NCBI RefSeq assembly: GCF_002802915.1
Contig: NZ_PEBJ01000001.1
Span: 828,082 to 892,081 of the forward strand
Length of the DNA stretch: 64,000 nucleotides
Reading direction: 5' to 3'
Origin: Bifidobacterium felsineum
GTDB taxonomy: Bacteria > Actinomycetota > Actinomycetes > Actinomycetales > Bifidobacteriaceae
Shown here: one piece after another, positions 1 to 8,775 of the stretch
Position numbering within the stretch: position 1 is the first letter of the stretch
How the letters are laid out: every line of letters begins with the position of its first letter
Position numbers and translations under genes: made by a program
The notes under the pieces: model-generated
Databases searched by the model: none
Told to the model about the DNA's origin: nothing
Seen by the model: the letters and a program-made list of their open reading frames with translations, nothing else

Positions 1-356
1 GTATCGTGCGCGATGAAAACAACGACGTGACCGGGCTCAGCAAGGCGGCGGCACAGGTGAGTCTTACGCAGGATGTGGCCATGCTGTCGTTCTATAACGA
101 TTTGAATCTTGTATATGCCACTTCGGCCGGCACGGATGGCACGCGGCAGAGCGCGTATCGTCAGATTGTGCCCGGCCCGGCCGTGACCCAGCGACTGCCG
201 GAAGGCACGAGTGTATCGATGGCATCCGGCCAGATCAGCCTGTACCGTCGTCTATCCGTACTGGACAACACCGGTACCGTGCGCTCGGTGTCCGGTTCGC
301 TCGATGGCTCCTGGTCCATTGCCGACAGTCAGGTCGATGCGCTCGGCTCCCAGTGA
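1..356 (+). CDS. C-terminal part of an unrecognised protein (5' end outside window)
   Basis: The reading frame is open from the left edge of the window and ends at a TGA at 354-356, leaving about 117 codons of the C-terminus. The visible part is polar, rich in Ser, Gly, Thr and Asp, with no membrane segment and no cysteine. I recognise no domain; the short beta-strand-like stretches ([24 protein letters not shown]) would fit a beta-rich C-terminal domain, but this is only an impression. It converges on the next gene across a hairpin. The product cannot be named without the upstream sequence. Confidence 0.6.
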   Translation, partial: IVRDENNDVTGLSKAAAQVSLTQDVAMLSFYNDLNLVYATSAGTDGTRQSAYRQIVPGPAVTQRLPEGTSVSMASGQISLYRRLSVLDNTGTVRSVSGSLDGSWSIADSQVDALGSQ

Positions 357-395
357 GCGCCACTGAATACATGCCGGCTGAATCGCCTCTTATAT

Positions 396-439
396 GCAAT
401 AACTCCCGTACGCTCGCTCAAAGCGCCGGGAGTTATTGC
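396..439. terminator. Bidirectional hairpin between convergent genes
   Basis: A 13-bp perfect stem (arms 396-408 GCAATAACTCCCG and 427-439) lies between the stop codons of two convergent genes. The A/T-rich outer end of the stem could serve as the U-tract in both directions. Inferred bidirectional terminator. Confidence 0.65.
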
Positions 440-456
440 GGTAGGGGGACACCGAA

Positions 457-726
457 TCAGATGCCGCCGTACTCCTTCTTGAACAGTTCGGCCGGCACCT
501 CGGAGTTCATCGGAACCTCGTAGATGAGGTATTCCATGTTGAACGGAATGTTGAACAGGTGGCGGGTCACGCCATACTCTTCCTTGGTACCCAGGAAGTT
601 GAAGTTATCCGGGCACTCCGGCTCCCACTTGGCCAGAAGCTTGGCGGCGTCACCGATGGTGGCGGCCACGCCGGCCAGGTGCTTGACACCCTCAACCTGC
701 TTGATGATAAGGAAAACGGTCTGCAT
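457..726 (-). CDS. Small hypothetical protein, 89 aa
   Basis: An 89-residue acidic-to-neutral soluble protein. I chose the ATG at 724-726 because it follows an AGAAAGG Shine-Dalgarno at good distance; a longer frame from 798 has no ribosome binding site. The sequence begins MQTVFLIIKQVEGVKHLAGV and contains an aromatic-rich C-terminal half (HLFNIPFNMEYLIYEVP). No membrane segment, signal peptide or known motif is visible. It diverges from fruE and so shares the 727-1012 regulatory region with it. Function unknown. Confidence 0.65.
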   Translation of the reverse strand: MQTVFLIIKQVEGVKHLAGVAATIGDAAKLLAKWEPECPDNFNFLGTKEEYGVTRHLFNIPFNMEYLIYEVPMNSEVPAELFKKEYGGI

Positions 727-859
727 AGTTAACCTTTCTGTATACCTTGTGGCGGCGGCCTTGTCGCTCGACCAGCAAGCGACTCTGCCGCTGTGCAACG
801 ATTACCATTATGGTAGATAAACGGCCAGATTCCGCCAAGTTTCGCCATTTTCCCGGCAC

Positions 860-898
860 TGTTATCAATTTGTTATAAACCTGTTATCAAAATGTTAT
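860..898. promoter_or_regulatory. Four TGTTAT direct repeats phased at exactly 11 bp
   Basis: TGTTAT occurs at 860, 871, 882 and 893, always 11 bp apart, three of the four followed by C. One-turn phasing puts all copies on the same helix face, as in binding sites of OmpR/PhoB-type response regulators and SARP-type activators. It lies in the spacer shared by fruE and the divergent 89-aa gene. The regulator is not known; the site is seen, its role inferred. Confidence 0.55.
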
Positions 899-905
899 CG
901 CTCAC

Positions 906-921
906 GATTGAACATTCAATC
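906..921. promoter_or_regulatory. Palindrome in the fruE upstream region
   Basis: GATTGAA-CA-TTCAATC is a 7-bp inverted repeat with a 2-bp spacer, 92 bp before the fruE start. A second inverted repeat (GATGAC...GTCATC, 947-963) follows. Either could be an operator for a sugar-responsive repressor, though neither has the central CG typical of LacI-family sites. Confidence 0.35.
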
Positions 922-1012
922 TGTTCGCTCCATACTTGAGATTGTCGATGACACGAAGTCATCAATGTGGATGGATGAACATCCAGAGAACACTGCTCGA
1001 GGAGGAGTATTC

Positions 1013-1996
1013 ATGAAGAATTGGAAGAAGGCCATTGCCCTCGTTGCTTCTGCTGCTGCACTGGTTAGTGTCGCGGCTTGCGGTTCCAGCAGCGCCGGCG
1101 GTAGCAGCAATGGTGGCAAGAAGACTGTCGGCTTCGTGGCCGTTGGTCCTGAGGGCGGCTTCCGTACCGCTAACGAGAACGACATCAAGGCAGCATTCAA
1201 GGATGCAGGCTTTGATCTGGTCTACTCCCCGACTCAGAACAACGATCAGCAGAAGCAGATTCAGGCTTTCAACAAGTTCGTGAACGACGAAGTTGACGCC
1301 ATCATTCTGTCCTCCACTGAGGATTCCGGTTGGGATGATTCCCTGAAGAAGGCCGCTGAGGCTGAGATCCCGGTCTTCACCGTGGATCGTAACGTCGAGG
1401 TCAAGGACGCCGACGCCAAGAAGGCCATCGTCTCCCACATCGGACCGTCCAACGAATGGGCTGGCCAGCAGGCCGCCGAGTTCGTCAACAAGAACTTCCC
1501 GGATGGCGCCAACGGCTTCATCCTGGAAGGCCCTGCAGGCCTGTCCGTGGTGAAGGATCGTGGCACTGGTTGGTCCGACAAGGTTGCCTCCAACATCAAG
1601 GTCCTTGAGTCCCAGTCCGCTAACTGGTCCACTGATGAGGCCAAGACCGTGACCGCTGGTCTGCTCGACAAGTACAAGTCCGAGAACCCGCAGTTCATCT
1701 TCGCCCAGAACGATGAGATGGGCCTCGGCGCCGCTCAGGCTGTTGACGCCGCCGGCCTCAAGGGCAAGGTCAAGATCATCACCATTGATGGTACCAAGAA
1801 CGCTCTGCAGGCTCTGGTTGACGGCGACCTCTCCTACGTGATCGAGTACAACCCGATCTTCGGTAAGGAAACCGCTCAGGCCGTCAAGGATTACCTGGAT
1901 GGCAAGAAGGTTGAGAAGGACATCCAGATCGAGTCCAAGACCTTCGACGCCACCAGCGCCAAGGAAGCCCTGGACAACAACTCCCGCGCTTACTGA
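1013..1996 (+). CDS. fruE: Fructose/pentose ABC transporter substrate-binding lipoprotein FruE
   Basis: Periplasmic-binding-protein type 1 lipoprotein (327 aa) that captures sugar outside the cell for the FruKFG permease. The ATG at 1013 has a strong GGAGGAG Shine-Dalgarno; a longer frame from 908 lacks one. A lipoprotein signal peptide (KKAIALVASAAAL) ends in the lipobox VAAC with Cys23 as the lipidated residue, followed by a Ser/Gly linker. The mature part carries the sugar-binding fold of the RbsB/YtfQ group (e.g. FTVDRNVEVKDAD, QNDEMGLGAAQAVDAAGL, IDGTKNALQAL). It heads the fruEKFG operon and is separated from fruK by a hairpin. Known: in B. longum this operon imports fructose and also binds ribose and xylose. 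Assignment by gene order and family; sugar specificity is inferred. Confidence 0.9.
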   Translation: MKNWKKAIALVASAAALVSVAACGSSSAGGSSNGGKKTVGFVAVGPEGGFRTANENDIKAAFKDAGFDLVYSPTQNNDQQKQIQAFNKFVNDEVDAIILSSTEDSGWDDSLKKAAEAEIPVFTVDRNVEVKDADAKKAIVSHIGPSNEWAGQQAAEFVNKNFPDGANGFILEGPAGLSVVKDRGTGWSDKVASNIKVLESQSANWSTDEAKTVTAGLLDKYKSENPQFIFAQNDEMGLGAAQAVDAAGLKGKVKIITIDGTKNALQALVDGDLSYVIEYNPIFGKETAQAVKDYLDGKKVEKDIQIESKTFDATSAKEALDNNSRAY

Positions 1997-2037
1997 TAGC
2001 ACGGCTGTCCAAAACCGATAACTGAACTGAACCAGTA

Positions 2038-2081
2038 GTGATGGTGTGAGAAGGGAAAATCGATTCCTTCCACACCATCAC
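2038..2081 (+). promoter_or_regulatory. Intercistronic hairpin between fruE and fruK
   Basis: Arms 2038-2054 and 2066-2081 pair over 16 bp with one bulged A at 2049 (GTGATGGTGTG...CACACCATCAC). No T-run follows, so it is more likely an mRNA stabiliser or partial terminator that keeps the binding protein in excess over the membrane parts, as seen in other ABC sugar operons. Confidence 0.6.
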
Positions 2082-2141
2082 TCATGTTCGGCCCAAATAT
2101 CACAAAACGATAACAATTCCCTTCTCGTTTAAGGCAAAGAC

Positions 2142-3680
2142 ATGACTGATAAAACCCCTATCGTCGTGATGAAGGGCATCACGATTGAATTCCCGGGCGT
2201 CAAGGCTTTGGACGGTGTCGACCTGACCCTCTACCCAGGCGAAGTGCACGCTCTCATGGGTGAGAACGGCGCTGGTAAGTCGACCATGATCAAGGCTCTG
2301 ACCGGTGTGTACAAGATCGACGCCGGCTCCATCACCGTGGAAGGCAAGCCGCAGAGCTTCAACGGTACCCTGGACGCACAGAACGCCGGTATCGCCACCG
2401 TGTACCAGGAAGTGAACCTGTGCACCAACCTCTCCGTTGGTGAGAACGTGATGCTCGGCCACGAAAAGCGCGGCCCGTTCGGCATTGACTGGAAGAAGAC
2501 CCACGAAGCCGCCAAGACCTACCTGGCGCAGATGGGTCTGGAATCCATCGATCCCCACACCCCGCTGAGCTCCATCTCCATCGCCATGCAGCAGCTGGTC
2601 GCCATCGCACGCGCCATGGTCATCAACGCCAAGGTGCTGATCCTTGATGAGCCGACCTCCTCCCTGGACGCCAACGAGGTGCAGGACCTGTTCAAGATCA
2701 TGCGCAAGGTGCGTGACTCGGGCGTGGCCATCCTGTTCGTCTCCCACTTCCTCGATCAGATCTACGAGATTACCGACCGTCTGACCATTCTGCGTAACGG
2801 TAAGTTCATCAAGGAAGTCATGACCAAGGACACTCCGCGTGACGAACTCATCGGCATGATGATCGGTAAGTCCGCCGCAGAGCTCTCCCAGATCGGCGCC
2901 AAGAAGTCCCGCCGCGAGATCGAGCCCGGCGAGAAGCCACTGGTCGAAGTCAAGGGCCTGGGCAAGAAGGGCACCATCAACCCGGTCGATCTGGACATCT
3001 ACAAGGGCGAGGTCGTCGGCTTCGCAGGCCTGCTGGGCTCCGGCCGTACCGAGCTTGGCCGTCTGCTCTTCGGTGCGGACAAGCCGGATTCCGGCACCTA
3101 CGAGTTCAACGGCAAGAAGGTCAACATCTCCGACCCGTACACCGCCCTGAAGAACAAGATCGCATACTCCACTGAAAACCGTCGTGACGAGGGCATCATC
3201 GGCGACCTGACCGTTCGCCAGAACATGCTCATCGCTCTGCAGGCCACCCGCGGTATGTTCAACCCGATTCCGAAGAAGGAAGCGGACGCGATCGTCGACA
3301 AGTACATGGAGGAACTCAACGTTCGTCCGCGTGACCCCGATCGCCCGATCAAGAACCTGTCCGGTGGTAACCAGCAGAAGGTGCTGATCGGCCGTTGGCT
3401 GGCCACCCACCCGGAGCTGCTCATCCTCGACGAACCGACCCGTGGTATCGATATCGGTGCCAAGGCTGAAATCCAGCAGGTCGTGCTCGACCTCGCCGCC
3501 AAGGGCATGGGCGTCGTCTTCATCTCCTCCGAGCTTGAAGAGGTTGTGCGTCTGTCCGACGACATCGAGGTCCTGAAGGATCGTCACAAGATCGCAGAAA
3601 TCGAAAACGGCGACACCGTCTCCCAGGCGACCATCGTCGAAACCATCGCTAACACCAACGTGAACGGAAAGGAGGCGTGA
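2142..3680 (+). CDS. fruK: Fructose ABC transporter ATPase FruK (two nucleotide-binding domains)
   Basis: A 512-aa tandem ATPase of the RbsA/XylG/MglA class that powers sugar import through FruF and FruG at the inner face of the membrane. The first domain has a canonical Walker A (GENGAGKST, residues 40-48) and Walker B (LILDEPTSSLD). The second has the degenerate Walker A typical of this class (GLLGSGRTE, residues 296-304), a good signature (LSGGNQQKV) and Walker B (LLILDEPTRGID). Length is normal. The ATG follows a modest AAGG ribosome binding site; translation may depend partly on the fruE transcript. fruF begins one base after the stop. Confidence 0.93.
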   Translation: MTDKTPIVVMKGITIEFPGVKALDGVDLTLYPGEVHALMGENGAGKSTMIKALTGVYKIDAGSITVEGKPQSFNGTLDAQNAGIATVYQEVNLCTNLSVGENVMLGHEKRGPFGIDWKKTHEAAKTYLAQMGLESIDPHTPLSSISIAMQQLVAIARAMVINAKVLILDEPTSSLDANEVQDLFKIMRKVRDSGVAILFVSHFLDQIYEITDRLTILRNGKFIKEVMTKDTPRDELIGMMIGKSAAELSQIGAKKSRREIEPGEKPLVEVKGLGKKGTINPVDLDIYKGEVVGFAGLLGSGRTELGRLLFGADKPDSGTYEFNGKKVNISDPYTALKNKIAYSTENRRDEGIIGDLTVRQNMLIALQATRGMFNPIPKKEADAIVDKYMEELNVRPRDPDRPIKNLSGGNQQKVLIGRWLATHPELLILDEPTRGIDIGAKAEIQQVVLDLAAKGMGVVFISSELEEVVRLSDDIEVLKDRHKIAEIENGDTVSQATIVETIANTNVNGKEA

Positions 3681-3681
3681 G

Positions 3682-4752
3682 ATGGCTGAAAAGGCAAAGG
3701 AAGAGGGCAACGCTCTCGTGAAGAAGCTGCTGGGCAACAACCTGACCTGGTCCATTGTGGCATTCATCCTCCTGGTTGTCATCTGCACCATCTTCCAGCA
3801 TGACTTCCTGGCTTTGAGCTGGAACACCAACACCGGCGGTCTGGCTGGCCCGCTGATCACCATGCTTCAGGAATCCGCCCGATACCTGATGATCGCAACC
3901 GGTATGACCCTGGTCATCTCCACCGCAGGCATCGACCTTTCCGTCGGTTCCGTGATGGCAGTGGCCGGCGCAGCCGCCATGCAGTCCCTTTCCAACGGCG
4001 TCAACGTTTGGGTCGCCATTCTGATCGCCCTGCTCGTCGGCCTGGTCATCGGCTGCGTCAACGGCGCTCTGGTCTCCCTGCTCGGCCTGCAGCCGTTCAT
4101 CACCACCCTGATCATGATGCTCGCCGGCCGTGGTATCGCCAAGGTGATCACCTCCGGTGAGAACACCGATGCTTCCGCAGTCGCCGGCAACGAACCGCTG
4201 AAGTGGATCGCCAACGGCTTCATCCTCGGTATCCCCGCCAACTTCGTCATCGCCGTGGTCATTGTGATTCTCGTCGGCCTGCTGTGCCGCAAGACCGCAA
4301 TGGGCATGATGATCGAGGCCGTCGGCATCAACCAGGAAGCCTCCCGTATGACCGGTATCAAGCCGAAGAAGATCCTCTTCCTCGTCTACGCGGTCTCCGG
4401 CTTCCTTGCGGCTATCGCTGGTCTGTTCGCCACCGCATCCGTGATGCGTGTCGACGTGGTCAAGACCGGTCAGGACCTCGAAATGTACGCCATTCTGGCA
4501 GTCGTCATCGGCGGCACCTCGCTGCTCGGTGGTAAGTTCTCCCTCGCCGGCTCCGCTGTCGGCGCTGTGATTATCGCCATGATCCGCAAGACCATCATCA
4601 CCCTCGGCATCAACGCCGAAGCAACCCCGGCCTTCTTCGCCGTCGTCGTGATCGTGATCTGCGTGATGCAGGCTCCTAAGATCCACAACTTGGGTGCGGC
4701 AATGAAGCGTAAGCGCGCGCTCAAGGCTCAAGCTAAGGCGGTGGCAGCATGA
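3682..4752 (+). CDS. fruF: Fructose ABC transporter permease FruF
   Basis: A 356-aa inner-membrane permease of the RbsC/AraH-type family (BPD_transp_2). Hydrophobic segments run through the whole protein, with the family's conserved GIDLSVGSVMA segment around residue 90 and the EAVGINQEASRMTGI loop that contacts the ATPase. An AAAGGAGG ribosome binding site lies inside the end of fruK. The stop overlaps the fruG start, so FruF and FruG are probably translationally coupled and form a heterodimeric channel. Confidence 0.92.
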   Translation: MAEKAKEEGNALVKKLLGNNLTWSIVAFILLVVICTIFQHDFLALSWNTNTGGLAGPLITMLQESARYLMIATGMTLVISTAGIDLSVGSVMAVAGAAAMQSLSNGVNVWVAILIALLVGLVIGCVNGALVSLLGLQPFITTLIMMLAGRGIAKVITSGENTDASAVAGNEPLKWIANGFILGIPANFVIAVVIVILVGLLCRKTAMGMMIEAVGINQEASRMTGIKPKKILFLVYAVSGFLAAIAGLFATASVMRVDVVKTGQDLEMYAILAVVIGGTSLLGGKFSLAGSAVGAVIIAMIRKTIITLGINAEATPAFFAVVVIVICVMQAPKIHNLGAAMKRKRALKAQAKAVAA

Positions 4753-5768
4753 CAACAGCTACGGCAAACAAGGTAAAGGCTCCTAAGAAGGGCTTCAAGC
4801 TCGATCGTCAGATGATCCCGACCCTCGCGGCCGTCGTGATCTTCCTCCTGATGATCATCATGGGACAGGCACTGTTCGGCACCTACATCCGACTGGGCTT
4901 CATCTCCTCCCTGTTCATCGACCACGCCTACCTGATCATCCTGGCCGTGGCCATGACCCTGCCGATCTTGACCGGTGGTATCGATCTGTCGGTCGGCGCC
5001 ATCGTGGCAATCACCGCAGTCGTTGGTCTGAAGCTGGCAAACGCCGGTGTTCCCGCTGTCCTGGTCATGGTAATCATGCTGCTGATCGGTGCTGTGTTCG
5101 GTCTGCTCGCCGGCACGCTGATTGAGGAATTCAACATGCAGCCGTTCATCGCGACACTGTCCACGATGTTCCTGGCCCGTGGTATCGCCTCCATCATCTC
5201 CACCGATTCCCTGACCTTCCCGGACAATAACAACTTCGCGTTCATCGCCAACGAGATCAAGATCATCGATAACCCGAAGATCTCCAACGATCTGTCCTTC
5301 AACGTCGGTGTGATCATCGCTCTGGTTGTTGTGGTCTACGGCTACATCTTCCTGCACCACACCCGTACTGGCCGCACCATCTACGCCATCGGTGGCTCCC
5401 GTTCCTCCGCTGAGCTGATGGGTCTGCCGGTCAAGCGCACCCAGTACACCATCTACCTGACCTCCGCAATCCTTGCGGCTCTGGCTTCGATCGTGTACAC
5501 CGCCAACATCGGTTCCGCAAAGAACACCGTTGGTGTGGGCTGGGAGCTCGACGCAGTGGCCTCCGTGGTCATCGGCGGCACGATCATCACCGGTGGCTTC
5601 GGCTATGTGCTCGGTTCCGTGCTCGGCGCTCTGGTCCGCTCCATCCTCGACCCGCTCACCTCCGACTTTGGTGTGCCGGCTGAATGGACCACCATCGTGG
5701 TCGGCCTCATGATCCTCGTCTTCGTGGTGCTGCAGCGCGCTGTGATGGCAGTCGGGGAGAAAAAATAG
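4749..5768 (+). CDS. fruG: Fructose ABC transporter permease FruG
   Basis: The second permease (339 aa) of the same family as FruF, with the matching GIDLSVGAIVA segment and a GGSRSSAELMGLPVKRTQY coupling loop. The start ATG overlaps the fruF stop by four bases. It is the last gene of the operon and is followed at 170 bp by a strong terminator. Two different permeases plus one double ATPase is the expected composition for this importer class. Confidence 0.92.
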   Translation: MTTATANKVKAPKKGFKLDRQMIPTLAAVVIFLLMIIMGQALFGTYIRLGFISSLFIDHAYLIILAVAMTLPILTGGIDLSVGAIVAITAVVGLKLANAGVPAVLVMVIMLLIGAVFGLLAGTLIEEFNMQPFIATLSTMFLARGIASIISTDSLTFPDNNNFAFIANEIKIIDNPKISNDLSFNVGVIIALVVVVYGYIFLHHTRTGRTIYAIGGSRSSAELMGLPVKRTQYTIYLTSAILAALASIVYTANIGSAKNTVGVGWELDAVASVVIGGTIITGGFGYVLGSVLGALVRSILDPLTSDFGVPAEWTTIVVGLMILVFVVLQRAVMAVGEKK

Positions 5769-5938
5769 GTCCCGAGCCTGAAGGCTCTCCAGATCCCCGG
5801 AACCAAGTAAATAATTGAATAATAACTGAATAGGTGAGTTCCGGTTCGGCCGTTCTTCATCAATCATTGAAGATCGTGGAGCGGTTCAACCGGGGCTCGC
5901 CGCAATCTTTCTCCTTTCTCTTTTCTTCCTTTCATCGA

Positions 5939-5986
5939 CGTGTGGGGCGCAGTTCGGATTTCCGGGCTGCGCCCCACACGTTTTTT
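5939..5986 (+). terminator. Rho-independent terminator after fruG
   Basis: A 14-bp perfect G+C-rich stem (arms 5939-5952 CGTGTGGGGCGCAG and 5967-5980) is followed at once by six T residues. It closes the fruEKFG transcription unit. Confidence 0.9.
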
Positions 5987-6163
5987 CATGCCGATGCTGT
6001 GATGCAGCGTCCGCCTTCAGGCCTAGACTACGTTATGGCTATAAACGGGACGCACCCTCGGAACCTGTTTCGGTCTTATCAGAAGGTGCGTAGAGACACA
6101 TACGCCGGTTGGTAAACCTGACATTCCATTTTGTTTGAACCAAAGACGTAGAGGAGCTTTTCT
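5987..6163. other. Upstream region of the exporter gene
   Basis: No gene is seen. It holds an inverted repeat ACGCACC/GGTGCGT (6050-6056 and 6085-6091), a candidate operator for a self-regulated exporter, and a GAGGAG ribosome binding site just before 6164. The stretch 5769-5938 between fruG and its terminator also shows nothing else. Confidence 0.35.
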
Positions 6164-7627
6164 ATGCCCGAAACTGAGCAGATGCGCGCACTCGATACGG
6201 AGAAGATTCCGCTGAAACTGATTGGCGCCATCGTAGCTGTGGGCTCGCTGGCCTTTATCGGCATTCTGACCGAAACCGTGATGACTGTGCTGTTCCCCTC
6301 ATTGATGCGTGAGTTCCATGTGGACACCGCCACCGTGCAGTGGATCACTACGATTTATCTGCTGTCCGTGGCAGCCACGATGCCAATCAGCTCGTTTCTG
6401 AAACGCCGTTTTCCGCTGAAGGCCATCTTCCTTGCCGCAGTAGCGCTGGCCGTCATCGGTTCGTTGATCATGATTGTGGCACACGTCTTTCCGTTGCTGA
6501 TCGTGGCACGCATTATTCAGGGCATCGGTTCCGGCATTGCCACACCACTGATGATCAACATCATTCTGGAACAGTCGCCACGCTCCAAGATTGGCCGTCT
6601 GATGGGTGTCGGCTCCCTGGTCATCACCGTCGCTCCCGCCATCGGTCCGACCGTCGGCGGTGCCGTGACCGCGATTTTGCCGTGGCGTGCCATTTTCGTG
6701 GCTGTTGTTCCGTTGGTGCTGATCGCCGCGTTTATCGGTATGAAATGCATTGAGCAGAAAATCCCCACGGAGGCCGCATTCCTTGATCCGATTCAGTTGG
6801 GCTCCATCATTCTGGCATTGGTCGGGTTGGTGCTGGCATTGAACCAGGGCGGTGTGGCCATCAGCGCGGCGGTGTCCGGCCAGGCGGCAGCCAAGTCCGG
6901 TGTGATTGCGATCGTGAGCTTGATCATCGGCCTAGGTTCTCTGCTGCTGTTCGCTTTGAGTTCCAAGAAGGCGTTCTCTCCGTTGCTGCGTCTGGGCATT
7001 CTGCGCGATCCTGTGGTACTGCTGCATGTCATCGCCTATCTGGTGCTGCCGCTGGTGGCCATAGGATACGGTTACGTGATCACCAATGTGTCCCAGCTCT
7101 CCCTTGGCGTGAGCGCCTTTGTCGCCGGCTCTCTGGTACTGCCTGGTGCGTTGATTGGTGTGGTGTGCGCTCCTGTGGGTGGCTGGTTGTATGACCGTTT
7201 CGGTGCGGTCAAGCCGATTCTGATTCCTATTGGCATCGCCATCGCGGGGCCGGTGCTGATGCTCATCTTCTCCATGCATCTGACTGCTGCAATGCTGTGC
7301 GGTTTCTACTTCATTTTCGGCTTCTTCTACGCCGTGGGTGCCGCGAACATCATGACCAGCGGATTAAGCGGTGTGCCGCATGAGTTCCGCCCCGATGGCA
7401 ACGCCATCTTCAATACCTGTCTGCAGTTCGGCGGCGCGGCCGGCACGGCCCTGTTCTCCACTATTCTGGCGGTGGCGCAGGCAGGCGCCGGCGAAGAAGG
7501 CACGTCGCGGTTCGCACACGCCACGGCGGTCGGTGGCGCATGGACTTTCGCCACGATGACCGTGATTTGCCTCATTGGCTGGGGTTGTTTGGCGGCTGCC
7601 TTCCGTATCCGCGCCACACGTCGTTAG
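6164..7627 (+). CDS. MFS drug/proton exporter, DHA2 (EmrB/QacA) type
   Basis: A 487-aa polytopic protein with about 14 hydrophobic segments, the length and topology of the 14-TM DHA2 family. Visible marks are the N-terminal pair of segments, the QWITTIYLLSVA segment of helix 2, the RIIQGIGSGIATPL segment, and the antiporter motif C-like APAIGPTVGG around residue 165. A GAGGAG ribosome binding site precedes the ATG. It stands alone between terminators, so it is a single-gene unit. Substrate cannot be told from sequence; export of toxic amphipathic compounds is the usual role. Confidence 0.85.
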   Translation: MPETEQMRALDTEKIPLKLIGAIVAVGSLAFIGILTETVMTVLFPSLMREFHVDTATVQWITTIYLLSVAATMPISSFLKRRFPLKAIFLAAVALAVIGSLIMIVAHVFPLLIVARIIQGIGSGIATPLMINIILEQSPRSKIGRLMGVGSLVITVAPAIGPTVGGAVTAILPWRAIFVAVVPLVLIAAFIGMKCIEQKIPTEAAFLDPIQLGSIILALVGLVLALNQGGVAISAAVSGQAAAKSGVIAIVSLIIGLGSLLLFALSSKKAFSPLLRLGILRDPVVLLHVIAYLVLPLVAIGYGYVITNVSQLSLGVSAFVAGSLVLPGALIGVVCAPVGGWLYDRFGAVKPILIPIGIAIAGPVLMLIFSMHLTAAMLCGFYFIFGFFYAVGAANIMTSGLSGVPHEFRPDGNAIFNTCLQFGGAAGTALFSTILAVAQAGAGEEGTSRFAHATAVGGAWTFATMTVICLIGWGCLAAAFRIRATRR

Positions 7628-7640
7628 GTGATTCCGGTCA

Positions 7641-7670
7641 GGCTCCTCTTACCAAGAGGAGCCGATTTTT
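7641..7670 (+). terminator. Terminator after the MFS exporter gene
   Basis: A 10-bp perfect stem (GGCTCCTCTT ACC AAGAGGAGCC, 7641-7663) followed by GATTTTT. Confidence 0.88.
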
Positions 7671-7685
7671 ATCCGCACCGCGGCC

Positions 7686-7691
7686 TAGGTT
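7686..7691 (+). promoter_or_regulatory. -10-like box for a leaderless start
   Basis: TAGGTT lies 7 nt before the ATG at 7699 and no Shine-Dalgarno is present, so transcription would begin at or next to the start codon. Confidence 0.5.
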
Positions 7692-7698
7692 GGTGGCC

Positions 7699-8685
7699 AT
7701 GGGAATCGAGAACACGCATAAGCTGATTGTCAATTGCCTGCCGCTGAACGAATCCGAACGGCAGACCTTCATCAAGGCTGCGCATGGGGTGCCTCAGGAG
7801 TTCGTGGGTGATTATGCGCATCGAACGGATATGGTGTGGCCGGTGTCCATTCCGGAGGAACTCCGCGCCAAAGCCACGGCCGTAATCGGTAACTTTCCGC
7901 CAAGCGAAGCCGCACAATTCCCCAGACTTGAATGGCTGCAGACCTTCAGTGCCGGTGTGGACGCCTATCTCAAAGAAGGAGTCTTGCCTCGCGGCACAAT
8001 GGTGACCAACGCCTCCGGCGCATATGGGCAGAGCGTCTCCGAGCACATGTTCGCCCTGATGTGGGCGCTGATGAAGAACATTAACCAATATGCCGCAAAC
8101 CAGCGTGAGCATCGTTGGCATGATCAGGGCTCAGTATTGAGCCCTGAAGGTGGCATCGCGCTGGTGATTGGCGCCGGCGATATCGGTTCGCATTTCGCAC
8201 AATTGGCGCAGGGCATCGGTATGCGCACGTTTGGGGTGCGTCGTCACGCTGACGTGCCGGCAAAAGGCATCGAGAAAATGTACGGTTTCGAACGTTTGGA
8301 TGCATTGTTGCCATTGGCGGATGTCGTGGCTCTCGCCGTGCCGCGTTCGCCGCAAACCCACCATCTGTTGAATGCAGAACGCTTGGCACGTCTGAAGGAA
8401 ACCGCTATCGTCATCAACGCTGGACGTGGCGATGCCATCGACCCGGATGCGTTGGCCGAGGCGCTGCACGAAGGCCGGATTCATGGAGCCGGTTTGGATG
8501 TTACCGAACCGGAGCCGCTGCCTGAGTCAAGCCCGCTGTGGGATGAACCTCGCTGCTTGATCACCCCGCACGTGGCCGGCGGCAATCATTTGGAAAAGAC
8601 CTCCGAACAGATCATTCGCATTGCACAGACCAATGTATCCCGCTATGCGCGTCATCAGGAGCTGATCAACCTCGCTCGCAAATGA
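7699..8685 (+). CDS. D-isomer-specific 2-hydroxyacid dehydrogenase
   Basis: A 328-aa NAD(P)-dependent oxidoreductase that interconverts a 2-hydroxy acid and a 2-oxo acid. The Rossmann motif VIGAGDIGSHF (GAGDIG at 158-163) and the catalytic set Arg243 (NAGRGD), Glu270 (DVTEPEP) and His291 (TPHVAGG) are all present, so the enzyme should be active. The start at 7699 was chosen over an upstream ATG at 7540 that lies inside the exporter gene and its terminator. The start appears leaderless. Substrate is unknown; glyoxylate/hydroxypyruvate reductase or a phosphoglycerate-dehydrogenase-like role are possible. Confidence 0.87.
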   Translation: MGIENTHKLIVNCLPLNESERQTFIKAAHGVPQEFVGDYAHRTDMVWPVSIPEELRAKATAVIGNFPPSEAAQFPRLEWLQTFSAGVDAYLKEGVLPRGTMVTNASGAYGQSVSEHMFALMWALMKNINQYAANQREHRWHDQGSVLSPEGGIALVIGAGDIGSHFAQLAQGIGMRTFGVRRHADVPAKGIEKMYGFERLDALLPLADVVALAVPRSPQTHHLLNAERLARLKETAIVINAGRGDAIDPDALAEALHEGRIHGAGLDVTEPEPLPESSPLWDEPRCLITPHVAGGNHLEKTSEQIIRIAQTNVSRYARHQELINLARK

Positions 8686-8701
8686 GTGAGCAACCAAACA
8701 A

Positions 8702-8749
8702 CATGAATGCGGCCCGCAGAACATCATTGTCCTGCGGGCCGCATTCATG
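8702..8749. terminator. Bidirectional hairpin between convergent genes
   Basis: An 18-bp perfect stem (arms 8702-8719 and 8732-8749) with core GCGGCCCGCAG separates two convergent genes. Neither side has a long T-run, so it may act as a termination or mRNA 3'-end stability element. Confidence 0.65.
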
Positions 8750-8775
8750 ATATTGGAGAAGACAATCAGTCGCGA

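Noticed and set aside
2100..3863. A 587-codon open frame on the minus strand opposite fruK
   Set aside because: It mirrors a high-G+C coding gene, has no ribosome binding site and its product is low-complexity (Asp, Gly, Leu, Val, His). It is an antisense shadow.
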